64,000 nucleotides of DNA from Limihaloglobus sulfuriphilus (GCF_001999965.1 NZ_CP019646.1:3410001-3474000), one strand, 5' to 3'; positions 1-9,044 are shown, numbered from the stretch's first letter. Notes: generated by a model from the sequence alone, not told the origin. Program-made: numbers and translations.

Positions 1-188
1 GTCTGATTGCGGGCGGTTTATTTGTCGCTGTTGTTGGAGTGGTCTGGACATCATTTTTGATAATGGGGCTCTCTAAGCTATATGTAGGCCAGTACTTAAT
101 TGCCGCAGTTATGTTTATTGTCATGGCGGCGCTTGCGTACTGGTTTAAAAGGCTTTTCTCCTGGCATATGCGCCGGCTTGAGATGTAA
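1..188 (+). CDS. C-terminal end of an unidentified membrane protein (partial)
   Basis: The window opens inside a reading frame that starts at base 3 in phase and ends at TAA 186-188, giving 61 residues. The piece contains two hydrophobic stretches (about residues 1-27 and 30-47) separated by a short GLSKLY-type turn, then a basic tail (FKRLFSWHMRRLEM) that would lie in the cytoplasm under the positive-inside rule. This looks like the last two transmembrane helices of an integral membrane protein. The family cannot be told from this fragment. A hairpin at 225-259 follows and may end its transcript, convergently with the porin gene on the other strand. Confidence 0.55.
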   Translation, partial: LIAGGLFVAVVGVVWTSFLIMGLSKLYVGQYLIAAVMFIVMAALAYWFKRLFSWHMRRLEM

Positions 189-224
189 GCATCCTTTGAT
201 TATTACACCGCCGGCTATTGCGGT

Positions 225-259
225 AAAAAAAGCGGCAGGGTGTAATGCCCTGCCGCTTA
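225..259. terminator. Bidirectional intrinsic terminator
   Basis: A perfect 9-bp stem (232-240 with 248-256, GCGGCAGGG/CCCTGCCGC) has a 7-nt loop. Seven A residues stand directly before it, which become a T-run for minus-strand transcripts. It therefore best serves the opu/porin operon whose last gene ends at 291. Plus-strand read-through from the first gene meets the same stem but only a weak T-tract. Confidence 0.8.
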
Positions 260-290
260 AAAGCTCTTTAACTTTTTTTTAAAGGGTAAT

Positions 291-1466
291 TTAGAAGTAG
301 TATCCAATATTTACATTGAATCGCGTTGACCAGCCCTTTTTGCCGCCGTTGCTGAGGCCGTTGTTCCATGGCCCGCCGAGCCACGGGTTGTTCTTGCCCG
401 AAGCTACATCTACGTAAACAAAGAACTTATTAACAGCAAAAGAACATCCGACAACGTTTTGTAAAGTATCACTGAAATCGGATTTGCTCTTAGTCATGAT
501 GCTGAAATCATTGTACAGCGTCATGGACTTTACCGGTCCTAAATTAACCGGGAAAGTATAACTTACGCCGGCACTGTAAATCGCCGCTTCTGCCGCGATC
601 TGGTATGGGTAATCATAGGCACCGACCAGCACGTAGTCTTTGTCGTCCAGTACGGGGTCGCCGTCAACGTCATACTTATAGTACAGTGCTTCGAGCATGG
701 TGTTCCAGCGTCCGTAATTGCCGTTGAGATGCACTGCCGCGGCGTAGTGCGTGCCGTGGTCATCGGTATTGTCGTTGTGCACTCCTCCTGCCTGAAGAGA
801 GCCGCCCAGCTCAGTGCTGCAGTCTTCGCTGTGCTGCCAGGTGTGTGTCAAACGCAGGTTGCCCTGGTTCTGCTCTTCATTGCCGGCACCGTTTTCTTTT
901 ACCAGGTCATAAGAATATCGCGCCGAGTCTTCGCTGTCTCCGTTCCAGCTGCCTTCGTCTGAGACGTAATAGGCCGCCTGAAAATTCCAGCCGTCTTTCC
1001 AGGTTTCATACTTGGCACCGAGATCATAATCATCTTCCAGTCCTACGTAGTAGGGCAGCTGGAAAAACCAGTTATGAGATGCGTAGGGCAGAATGCCAAA
1101 GGGCACTCTGTGAACACCGAGTTTGATGTTCCAGTATTCTTCCTGCCAGCCGAGCCAGCCGTGATGAAGCATGTTGTAGTCATGCCCGTCACTGAATTTG
1201 TCCCGGTAGAAACGGTATTCAAAAGAACCTATGACGTTCTCGTCTTCGAGGTCAAGATTTATTCTCGCCGTATCGAAGGCAAACTCACCCAGGTCTTTAT
1301 AGGTTTCATCCCAGTCTTTGTACACGTAGTTGAGCCTGAAAGCTCCCCCGACTCTCAACGGGCCTACATAAAGGCCGTCTTTTTCCTGGGAATCATCGCC
1401 GTTAGCTGCAAATACAGCCGTAAAAAGACATAGTAGAACTGCAAGTTTCAATTTGCTGTTAAGCAC
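291..1466 (-). CDS. Outer-membrane beta-barrel porin (phosphate-selective porin O/P-like)
   Basis: A 391-residue protein with a clear N-terminal signal peptide (hydrophobic LAVLLCLFTAVFAA, cleavage expected near residue 21-22). It is followed by a chain of alternating, aromatic-rich strands such as RLNYVYKDW, FEYRFYRDKF and WNIKLGVHRVPFGILPY. It ends in YYF, and a C-terminal aromatic is the usual signal for BAM insertion of outer-membrane barrels. Composition and the VPFG segment resemble OprP/OprO-type porins, but substrate cannot be inferred from sequence. It lies 62 bp downstream of opuAC on the same strand, with a terminator only after it, so it is probably the last gene of the glycine betaine operon and may let the osmolyte cross the outer membrane. 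That role is inference. Confidence 0.7.
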   Translation of the reverse strand: MLNSKLKLAVLLCLFTAVFAANGDDSQEKDGLYVGPLRVGGAFRLNYVYKDWDETYKDLGEFAFDTARINLDLEDENVIGSFEYRFYRDKFSDGHDYNMLHHGWLGWQEEYWNIKLGVHRVPFGILPYASHNWFFQLPYYVGLEDDYDLGAKYETWKDGWNFQAAYYVSDEGSWNGDSEDSARYSYDLVKENGAGNEEQNQGNLRLTHTWQHSEDCSTELGGSLQAGGVHNDNTDDHGTHYAAAVHLNGNYGRWNTMLEALYYKYDVDGDPVLDDKDYVLVGAYDYPYQIAAEAAIYSAGVSYTFPVNLGPVKSMTLYNDFSIMTKSKSDFSDTLQNVVGCSFAVNKFFVYVDVASGKNNPWLGGPWNNGLSNGGKKGWSTRFNVNIGYYF

Positions 1467-1528
1467 AAATAGTCTCCTTTGTTTTCAATAATAGTACTCA
1501 TTTTATTATACGTTGTTTATCAAAGTGT

Positions 1529-2386
1529 TTATTTCGGCATAAAACTGTCAACTAAAGCCTTGTTGTCGGCTATCCACTGTTTTGCGACAGCGGCTTCGTT
1601 GCCCTTTGCTTCAGACATCTTGAGAAGAAGATCACTCATCTGAGAGTCATCAAGCGTGAAGTTAGCCAGCAATTCCGCTGCAAACGGGTCGTCCGTTTCG
1701 AGTCCCTGTCTGGCCCAGGTTTCAATTGTTTCTGTTTCACCGTAGGTGCCTTTTGGGTCTTCAAGGTATTTCAGTTCCCAGCGGGCAAACTTGAAGTGCG
1801 GCGACCAGCCGGTTACCACGATCCAGTTGTTTTCGCCGATAGCTTTTTGAAGTTCGCTGAGCATAGCAACACCGGAAGAGGGCATCAGCTCAAGTTTCAG
1901 GCCGTAACTCTCGGTAGCTTCCTGTGTTTTCTTCATGATGCCGGCACCGCTGTCGATACCTACGATCCTGCCGTTGAATTTTTCAGCGTTGTCGTTAAGC
2001 TCGGTTATCGAGTCGATCGTAACATACTGAGGCACAACCAGCCCGATGCGGGCACTGTCATAGTTGGTTCCCAGCTTGACTATCTTCTCGCCGAATTTCT
2101 TTACTTTTTCGCCATGCGTAACGGGCATCCATGTGTCCATAAACGCGTCCACGTCGCCGCGTGCCATCGATGCGAAAATCAGGTCAACGGCGGCTTTCTG
2201 AACAGTTACGCTGTAGCCGCTGCTCTCGAGCATATCTTTCATGACATACGTCATTGCAGGGCCCTCTGCCCAGCCCTCGACATAGGCGAGTGTGATTTCT
2301 TTAGTTTCCTCGGCTGTTTCAGTCTTACAGCCTGCAAATACTGCCATCAAGGCCGCAATTACAATAACTAAACTTTTCAATTTCAT
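1529..2386 (-). CDS. opuAC: Glycine betaine ABC transporter substrate-binding lipoprotein
   Basis: A 285-residue periplasmic binding protein of the OpuAC/ProX family. The N-terminus is a lipoprotein signal with lipobox ending at Cys20 (MAVFAGC), so it should be membrane-anchored. Aromatic motifs expected to form the cage for the quaternary ammonium group are present: VEGWAEG near residue 36, DTWMPVTHGE near 83 and GWSPHFKFARW near 195, followed by the family-typical LKYLEDPKGTYG. It delivers glycine betaine or a related osmolyte to the OpuAB/OpuAA complex. It is 33 bp downstream of opuAB in the same operon. The exact substrate (betaine, proline betaine, choline) is not decided by sequence. 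Confidence 0.9.
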   Translation of the reverse strand: MKLKSLVIVIAALMAVFAGCKTETAEETKEITLAYVEGWAEGPAMTYVMKDMLESSGYSVTVQKAAVDLIFASMARGDVDAFMDTWMPVTHGEKVKKFGEKIVKLGTNYDSARIGLVVPQYVTIDSITELNDNAEKFNGRIVGIDSGAGIMKKTQEATESYGLKLELMPSSGVAMLSELQKAIGENNWIVVTGWSPHFKFARWELKYLEDPKGTYGETETIETWARQGLETDDPFAAELLANFTLDDSQMSDLLLKMSEAKGNEAAVAKQWIADNKALVDSFMPK

Positions 2387-2419
2387 TTTTTACCTTTCTT
2401 TGTTTAACAATTATTAAAT

Positions 2420-3250
2420 TTATTCATGTTCCTGTTTGCCGAAGGCCTGGGTGATTCTGTCCAGGATAATGGCAAGAATCACAACGGAGAGGCCGCTTTC
2501 AAAGCCCAGCCCGATATTGAGATTGTTGATGCCCTCGAGCACCTTCTCACCCAATCCGCCGGCGGCAATCATTCCCGCGATTACCACCATGGAAAGCGCC
2601 ATCATGATCGTCTGGTTTACTCCGGTAAGTATGGTCTTCAGCGCCAGGGGCAGCTCAACCTTAAATAGAAGCTGCGTGCCTGTCGCTCCAAAAGCCCGTG
2701 CCGCCTCAACCACATCGGAGGGAACCTGTTTTATTCCCAGCGATGTAAGCCGCACTGCCGGCGGCATAGCGAAGATGATCGTGGCAAAAGCGCCTGGCAG
2801 CTTGCCGATGCTGAAGAACAGCACTGCCGGGATCAGGTACACAAACGCCGGCATTGTCTGCATGAAGTCCAGAATCGGGCGGATTATCTTCTCCGCCAGC
2901 AGGCTCTTTGACATCAATATCCCAAGCGGTATAGCAATAACCAGAGCGACAAATGTCGATGTGACTATCAGAGCCAGCGTTTCCATCGTCTCCACCCAGA
3001 AGCCCAGCAGGTAAATAAATACCAGGCCTATTACAGTGAAAACCGCCATGCCTTTGCCGACCTTGAAGAAGGCTAGCAGAGCGAGCAAGAAGATGAGGAC
3101 GTAGAACGGTGTAAACATCAACACGCTCTCCGCACCTTCGATCAGGCCGTTGCCTATCATTCGTATAAAGTCAAAGAATCCGCCAAAGTTTTCTGTCAGC
3201 CAGTTTACAGCTGATTCTACGTATTTGCCTATATCTATTATTTTTTCCAT
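2420..3250 (-). CDS. opuAB: Glycine betaine ABC transporter permease
   Basis: A 276-residue polytopic inner-membrane permease of the ProW/OpuAB type. The N-terminal part has an amphipathic segment and transmembrane helices around residues 40-80. The binding-protein-dependent permease core follows (about 88-270) with the EAA loop visible as VEAARAFGATGTQLLFKVELPLALKTILTGVNQTIMMALSMV split over the cytoplasmic loop. It forms the membrane channel of the importer. Its start lies 1 bp after the opuAA stop, so translation is probably coupled. Length fits the ProW core rather than the OpuAB-AC fusion, and the binding protein is encoded separately here. Confidence 0.92.
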   Translation of the reverse strand: MEKIIDIGKYVESAVNWLTENFGGFFDFIRMIGNGLIEGAESVLMFTPFYVLIFLLALLAFFKVGKGMAVFTVIGLVFIYLLGFWVETMETLALIVTSTFVALVIAIPLGILMSKSLLAEKIIRPILDFMQTMPAFVYLIPAVLFFSIGKLPGAFATIIFAMPPAVRLTSLGIKQVPSDVVEAARAFGATGTQLLFKVELPLALKTILTGVNQTIMMALSMVVIAGMIAAGGLGEKVLEGINNLNIGLGFESGLSVVILAIILDRITQAFGKQEHE

Positions 3251-3251
3251 T

Positions 3252-4490
3252 TTATTGCTCGTTTAAGTTTTCTTTGAGTTCTTCTATTTGTTCACGATCG
3301 AAACTGGTTGCCTCTACGATCAGTGAAATCTGCGTTACAATGCCTTTGAGTTTGCCGCTTTGCTCGTCCGTAACCGCCACGGGCGCCTCTGTGCCGGTTA
3401 TCAGCGGCAGCATCTGCTCAACCGTAGCATCCGGATTTACCATCGGACCCTGTGTCTGGATAAACTCTTTTATGCTGTGTTTCTTTTCTTTGTGTGCCCC
3501 TACCAGGTCTTTGAGCCAGACAAAACCTTTGAATATGTGGTCATTGTCAACAACGGGCAGTACCTCTACGGAAACTTTTCTCATTTTCCTTATGGCAACC
3601 TCTACACCGTCTCTTTCATATTGAGCGACCTGGGGCTTTTCAAACATCAGGGTGTTTGCAGTGATGATGGATTTTCTGTCAACGTTGCTTACAAATGCCT
3701 GGACGTATTCGCTGGCCGGCTCTGTAAGGATATCCTCGGCAGTTCCGATCTGCTCAATAAAGCCGTCTTTCATGATGGCTATACGGTCGCCGAGTTTTAT
3801 GGCTTCATCAAGGTCATGCGTGATGAAAACCACGGTTTTTTTGAGCTTGTTCTGCAGCTCCAGGAGCTGATCCTGCATATCCGCACGGATCAGCGGGTCC
3901 AGGGCTGAGAACGCCTCGTCCATAAGCAGCACTTCAGGGTTATTTGCCAGCGCCCTGGCCAGGCCTACTCTCTGCTGCATACCGCCGGAGAGCTGAGAAG
4001 GGTACTGGTTTTGAAACCCTTCAAGACCGACAGTGTTTATCGAGTCCTGTGCGATCTCAAGGCGTTTTGCGCCGCTCTCGCCGCGTATCTCAAGCCCGAA
4101 AGCCACATTGTCTATGATTGTTTTGTGCGGCAGCAGACCGAATTTCTGAAAAACCATACTCATTTCGGTTCTTCTGGTTTCCAGCAGCTCTTTGTCTGAT
4201 TCTTTTGTAATGTTTCTGCCGTTTACTATTACATCGCCGGCGGTAGGCTCTATGAGCCTGTTTAAACACCGAAGCAGTGTTGACTTACCGCTGCCCGAGA
4301 GTCCCATTACAACAAATACCTCACCTGTCTTGATGTCAAAACTGGCCTTGTTGACACCAACTGTACAGCCGGTTTTCTCAAGTATTTCATTTTTTGAAAC
4401 ACCCTGGTCAAGCATTTTCAGCGCTTCGGCGCGTTTCTTGCCGAAGATTACAGTAATGTCTTTGAGTTGTATTTTAATGTTATCTTTCAT
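3252..4490 (-). CDS. opuAA: Glycine betaine ABC transporter ATPase with CBS domains
   Basis: A 412-residue ATPase of the ProV/OpuAA type. Walker A GLSGSGKST is at residues 63-71, the Q-loop FQK near 114, the ABC signature LSGGMQQR at 167-174 and Walker B LLMDE at 188-192. The C-terminal third (about 270-410) carries a CBS pair, which in OpuA systems senses ionic strength or binds c-di-AMP. The ATG at 4488-4490 is chosen because a TTG 24 bp upstream lies in the T-run of the leader terminator. An AGAGA stretch precedes the ATG by about 5 nt. First gene of the opuAA-opuAB-opuAC-porin operon; transcription must pass the attenuator at 4513-4572. Confidence 0.93.
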   Translation of the reverse strand: MKDNIKIQLKDITVIFGKKRAEALKMLDQGVSKNEILEKTGCTVGVNKASFDIKTGEVFVVMGLSGSGKSTLLRCLNRLIEPTAGDVIVNGRNITKESDKELLETRRTEMSMVFQKFGLLPHKTIIDNVAFGLEIRGESGAKRLEIAQDSINTVGLEGFQNQYPSQLSGGMQQRVGLARALANNPEVLLMDEAFSALDPLIRADMQDQLLELQNKLKKTVVFITHDLDEAIKLGDRIAIMKDGFIEQIGTAEDILTEPASEYVQAFVSNVDRKSIITANTLMFEKPQVAQYERDGVEVAIRKMRKVSVEVLPVVDNDHIFKGFVWLKDLVGAHKEKKHSIKEFIQTQGPMVNPDATVEQMLPLITGTEAPVAVTDEQSGKLKGIVTQISLIVEATSFDREQIEELKENLNEQ

Positions 4491-4512
4491 AGCATTCTCT
4501 AAAAATCTTTCC

Positions 4513-4572
4513 AAAAAAAAAGCACTCTAACTCTTTAAGCCGGGTAAATTCCAGCTATAGAGTTAGAGTGCT
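4513..4572 (-). terminator. Leader terminator/attenuator before opuAA
   Basis: On the minus strand a perfect 14-bp inverted repeat (arms 4559-4572 and 4521-4534) encloses a 24-nt loop. It is followed at once by nine T residues (complement of 4513-4521) and ends only 22 bp before the opuAA ATG. This is the layout of an intrinsic terminator inside a 5' leader, which implies regulated read-through. The upstream leader segment corresponding to plus 4609-4619 can pair imperfectly with plus 4566-4575, which would sequester the first arm and act as an antiterminator. That pairing was done by eye. Confidence 0.85.
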
Positions 4573-4573
4573 T

Positions 4574-4740
4574 AAGCTTAATTTCGTTACTTTTACGAAA
4601 GTTGGCATTTAACCACCTCAATTAGTCGTGATTAAGTTCCGGGCCATCAGCAATTTCATGCTGACCCTGGAACAAGCCCCAGTTCTATATTAAAATACAT
4701 TTTTCACAAAAGGTTTCGGTTACCTTAGCGCTTACAAAGA
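4574..4740 (-). ncRNA. Candidate riboswitch-like structured leader of the opu operon
   Basis: The minus-strand RNA upstream of the attenuator holds several nested helices. GTTCC (minus of about 4667-4671) pairs with GGAAC (about 4635-4639). Inside it GGG pairs with CCC and TCAGC with GCTGA around an ATGAAATT loop. A separate small hairpin TTTCGT/ACGAAA lies at about 4583-4601. I could not match it to the consensus of the SAM-I, TPP, glycine or ydaO (c-di-AMP) classes as I know them. A Na+-responsive or c-di-AMP-linked class would be plausible because of the osmolyte genes downstream, but this is inference. The leader boundaries are approximate. Confidence 0.55.
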
Positions 4741-5065
4741 AAGTTGATGATTGTACCTTTTCTTTATTCGCAAAAAGCCTACTACTGTTTTGCTACTTCA
4801 TGAACTAAAACACCATTATACCAAATGCCGAAAGCATATCAACCAGTTTTTTTGTCAAATTTGTATGCGGCGTTTTGAAAATACCCAAAAAGCGAAAGTT
4901 TTTCTTTTTATACAGCGACCGTTTTGGCGGGTTTATACATACCGGATAGAAATTTTCTCCTCAGGCCCGCCCGTCGGGTCAAAAATTTAAAGCATTTTCT
5001 ATAAATGGTTTACGTGTAAATATGTTTGTATTTAAATTTATTTTTATTTTTTTTGAACTAAATGC
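4741..5065. other. Intergenic spacer between the divergent opu operon and the 16S gene
   Basis: AT-rich, with no convincing coding sequence. A 79-codon open frame on the plus strand lacks a ribosome site and resembles nothing known. The minus-strand promoter of the opu operon should lie in or just below this stretch. Weak candidates such as TACAAT (minus, near 4750) are visible but none has a good -35 partner. Confidence 0.5.
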
Positions 5066-5093
5066 TTGACCTCCGTGTATATCCGTTTATACT
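5066..5093 (+). promoter_or_regulatory. Sigma-70 type promoter of the 16S rRNA gene
   Basis: TTGACC (5066-5071) and TATACT (5088-5093) are separated by 16 bp and precede the mature 16S by about 270 bp, a normal distance for an rRNA leader. An AT-rich tract (5031-5060) sits just upstream, as an UP element would. Confidence 0.7.
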
Positions 5094-5100
5094 TATGCGT

Positions 5101-5131
5101 CTCTACAGTGATAGAGATTTGTTCTTTTACA
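5101..5131 (+). promoter_or_regulatory. boxB/boxA-like antitermination site in the rRNA leader
   Basis: A small hairpin CTCTA-N6-TAGAG (5101-5116) is followed closely by TGTTCTTTTACA (5120-5131), which resembles the boxA consensus TGCTCTTTAACA bound by NusB-S10. A second boxA-like copy, TGCTCTTTATAACA, occurs after the 16S at 6959-6972. This is the expected arrangement for rRNA antitermination; assignment rests on motif similarity only. Confidence 0.5.
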
Positions 5132-5361
5132 AGTTAACAGTTGTACGTCAAATTAAGCGCCATGGAAGTGAGTCTTTCGGGGCACGGTTACGCAACACGC
5201 CGTCCCTGGGAGTATAGAAAACTAAAAACACAGGTGTGTTTTAAATTCTTGACACTTCCGTGCGTAGAAGTGTTGAGCCTAAAGTTGAGTGAGACTAATC
5301 CTCTCATTTAACGTCAATTTATAAGAACCGGATAATTTATTATCCGAGCCTATAAAGAATC

Positions 5362-7078
<1,717 letters not shown>

Positions 7079-7134
7079 CAAGAGACATTTTTACAAGTAA
7101 AATAAGGTTCTAATGTTGTTATACAGGTGAATCC

Positions 7135-7293
7135 ATGACAGACAAAGCTTATAAAACACTGCTAAAAGAGCTGAAAAAAGAGGCCCAAAAAGCCAAACAC
7201 AACAGCAAGGAAGAAGCTATTGCTACACTTCACAGAATAGGTATCTGCACAAAAACAGGAAAGCTGAAGAAGCCTTACCGGACTGCTAAGTAA
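7135..7293 (+). CDS. Small basic protein upstream of ART-like gene (possible antitoxin)
   Basis: A 52-residue, lysine-rich protein (starts MTDKAYKTLLKELK, ends KLKKPYRTAK). It has a predicted helical first half and a HRIGICTKTGKLK segment that looks like the start of a small folded or DNA-binding unit. The preceding GGTGAATCC gives a ribosome site. Its TAA overlaps the ATG of the next gene (TAATG), so the two are translationally coupled. The small-upstream/large-downstream layout is typical of toxin-antitoxin pairs, but no antitoxin family could be named. Confidence 0.6.
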   Translation: MTDKAYKTLLKELKKEAQKAKHNSKEEAIATLHRIGICTKTGKLKKPYRTAK

Positions 7294-7904
7294 TGTATTC
7301 TGTATTGCCTTCATTTGTTCTGGGGTTTCACGGTTGTGATGAATCTGTGGCTGAGGATGTCTTTTCAGGCAGGGCTGAATTAAAATTTTCAGATAACGAT
7401 TACGACTGGCTTGGCAACGGCATATACTTTTGGGAAAATAATCCCGTCAGGGCTCTTGAATTCGCAAAACAGGTAAAGCTGTTTCCTCAAATATCTCGGG
7501 GTAAAGTTAAGAAAGCCGCAGTAGTTGGTGCTATTATTGATTTGGGGCATTGCTTAAATCTGCTCGATTCCAAATTCATAGAGTTTTTAAAATTTGGTTA
7601 CGAAGTGGTAGCTGAAAATATTAAACAGTACGATGAGCCAATGCCGGAAAACACCCCTGTAAAACGGGATGGCGACTTGCTTATAAGGCGCCTCGATTGT
7701 GCAGTTGTTGAAGCCGTGCACGAGAAACAGGATTGGCTGGTTGAAAAGGGAAAGGCCGATTACAAATTCGATACAACACGCGGAGTTTTTATAGAAGGAA
7801 AAGAGATTTATCCCAATTCAGGGTTCAGGGACAAAAATCATATCCAAATATGTGTGAGAAATCCAGCTTGTATCAAGGGTTATTTCAGGGTGAGGAGTGA
7901 ATGA
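7293..7904 (+). CDS. ADP-ribosyltransferase-fold-like protein (DUF3990-like), putative toxin
   Basis: A 203-residue protein. The N-terminal part shows GFHGCD (residues 11-16), then DYDWLGNGIYFWENNPVRALEFAKQ (about 45-69). This histidine-glycine pair followed by G.G.YFWE and an A..FA helix resembles the H-Y-type core of PARP/ART-fold enzymes in the DUF3990 group. An acidic third catalytic residue could be the Glu in VVEAVHE (about 145). No signal peptide or membrane segment. The gene overlaps the small upstream ORF by its start codon. Proposed role is NAD-dependent modification of a cellular target, held in check by the small partner. The fold call is by motif and the substrate is unknown. Confidence 0.5.
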   Translation: MYSVLPSFVLGFHGCDESVAEDVFSGRAELKFSDNDYDWLGNGIYFWENNPVRALEFAKQVKLFPQISRGKVKKAAVVGAIIDLGHCLNLLDSKFIEFLKFGYEVVAENIKQYDEPMPENTPVKRDGDLLIRRLDCAVVEAVHEKQDWLVEKGKADYKFDTTRGVFIEGKEIYPNSGFRDKNHIQICVRNPACIKGYFRVRSE

Positions 7905-7953
7905 TCTATTGCTATATTTTTCTGATGTTGATTAGATCGAGTTGAGGTGAAAG

Positions 7954-8121
7954 ATGATAAAATTCGAATGCCCGGTATGTAACCATTTACTATGCGCACA
8001 AGATGAGCAGGTGGGGACCACTCATAAATGCCCTAATTGCGGAGAAGTGTTGAAAGTTCCATTAACATGTGACTTAAAAGAGGAGTTTACACAACAAACA
8101 GCACTATTCAATTGTTTTTGA
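7954..8121 (+). CDS. Zinc-ribbon protein, probably 5' part of a frameshifted HNH gene
   Basis: A 55-residue frame beginning MIKFECPVCN with a second pair CPNCG at residues 26-30, a classical zinc ribbon (CxxC-N16-CxxC). The ATG follows GAGGTGAAAG, a good ribosome site. The frame stops at TGA 8119-8121 within a T-rich run. The frame one base back continues without interruption into a transmembrane segment and an HNH domain (8112-8552). Zinc ribbon, membrane helix and HNH nuclease in one chain is plausible, so a one-base indel or a -1 frameshift at the GTTTTTGA run may separate them. It could also be an independent small protein. Confidence 0.5.
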   Translation: MIKFECPVCNHLLCAQDEQVGTTHKCPNCGEVLKVPLTCDLKEEFTQQTALFNCF

Positions 8122-8552
8122 CTTTTTTAAGCATGGGTGTTGGAGGTTCAGTTGTGTATATATGGGCTCTCTTTGATATATTATTAGTAAAACATGATAG
8201 TGATGGGCATCCTTTCTGTAATTTGTTTTCATCTGATCTTAAGCATATGTCAAGTGGATCTTTACAGCTGTATAGGATTTCTAAAGAGACGAGCAGTTTC
8301 AATAATCGAAATATAATAAGCAATGATGAATACAAAGGTTCGTTAAAAACAAAAAGAGTGAGAAAACCCATACCCGAAAAAGTGAAACATGAAGTTTGGA
8401 GAAGGGATCAAGGTAAGTGCGTTTGTTGTGGTAGTAATGAAAATCTGGAATTTGATCATATTATACCACACAGTAAGGGTGGAGCAGACACCGCTAGAAA
8501 TTTGCAGCTGCTGTGCCAAAGCTGCAATCGAAAAAAAAGTGATAGTATTTGA
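8112..8552 (+). CDS. HNH endonuclease domain protein (5' end uncertain, frameshift suspected)
   Basis: The open frame covers 146 codons but has no good start: TTG 8112 or ATG 8133, neither with a ribosome site. It begins with a hydrophobic helix (LTFLSMGVGGSVVYIWALFDILL), then a spacer. The C-terminal 60 residues are a clear HNH nuclease: KHEVWRRDQGKCVCCG, then NLEFDHIIPHSKGG with the catalytic DH, and NLQLLCQSCNRKKSD with the second zinc pair. This domain nicks or cuts DNA in restriction and mobile-element proteins. It lies in the island between the duplicated 16S ends and ends 20 bp before the second copy. Confidence 0.6.
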   Translation: MFLTFLSMGVGGSVVYIWALFDILLVKHDSDGHPFCNLFSSDLKHMSSGSLQLYRISKETSSFNNRNIISNDEYKGSLKTKRVRKPIPEKVKHEVWRRDQGKCVCCGSNENLEFDHIIPHSKGGADTARNLQLLCQSCNRKKSDSI

Positions 8553-8571
8553 AAGTCTTCAAAATTAAATG

Positions 8572-8684
<113 letters not shown>

Positions 8685-8790
8685 ATTATGGGGATGATGT
8701 TGAGCAATTGTGCTCTTTATAACATCTAAAAAACCCCAAATGTCAGCCATTTTACAGGCGGGTGACGACAACTGTTATTTGATAATTAAA

Positions 8791-8823
8791 AGCCCTCGAG
8801 CAGAAATGCCCGGGGGCTTTTTT
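8791..8823 (+). terminator. Second copy of the 16S terminator
   Basis: Same 12-bp stem and GAAA loop as 7039-7072, with six T residues. It probably now terminates the HNH/ART island transcript. Confidence 0.85.
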
Positions 8824-8832
8824 CGTTGCGAG

Positions 8833-8892
8833 ATGGTCAGTCTGATCAGACAGATCGGACTGATTGATCTGACGGATCAGTCTGATTGGTCG
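8833..8892. repeat. Cluster of short interleaved GATC-containing repeats
   Basis: The words TCTGATC, CAGATCGGACTGAT, GATCTGACGGATCAG and TCTGATTGGTCGG follow each other as near-repeats and near-palindromes of a core like (C/G)GATCAGTCTGAT. It sits immediately after the duplicated terminator and is not coding. The origin is unknown; it may be a degenerate intergenic repeat family. Confidence 0.5.
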
Positions 8893-9044
8893 GATAACAA
8901 CCCACTTCAACCAAAGGGAAAATCAATTCGCCGGCAATCATAGCTGAAAAAGCCCTTGATATTTGGTAAAGAGTTTGTATAAATTACATCTCTGCCGGAA
9001 AATCCGGCGTTTTTTGGCTGTTAATCAGTCTGAAAGGTCAGTAT

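Larger units (their letters stand above)
7079..8571 (+). mobile_element. Small genomic island between duplicated 16S 3' ends
   Basis: About 1.5 kb of more AT-rich sequence carries four short plus-strand genes (a 52-residue basic protein, an ART-like protein, a zinc ribbon and an HNH nuclease fragment). It is bracketed by the direct repeats 6820-7078 and 8572-8828. Two explanations fit: site-specific integration at the 16S 3' end that regenerates it, like tRNA-targeting islands; or recombination with another rrn copy that left its 3' end behind. There is no integrase gene, so an element that moves on its own is unlikely today. The HNH gene could be a remnant of its mobility module. Confidence 0.5.

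Noticed and set aside
4491-4514. Upstream TTG start for opuAA
   Set aside because: The TTG lies in the T-run of the leader terminator; the ATG at 4490 fits the family N-terminus.
4574-4740. SAM-I riboswitch
   Set aside because: ATGAAA and GGCCCGG words occur by chance, but the kink-turn and the conserved GAGGGA/GGCAACC core are missing.
4574-4740. ydaO-type c-di-AMP riboswitch
   Set aside because: The conserved GGGGGANCCA and CCTCGTAAGCG elements, as I know them, are not found despite fitting genes downstream.
4751-4990. 79-codon frame on the plus strand
   Set aside because: No ribosome site, no family resemblance, and it lies in the AT-rich spacer upstream of the rRNA promoter.
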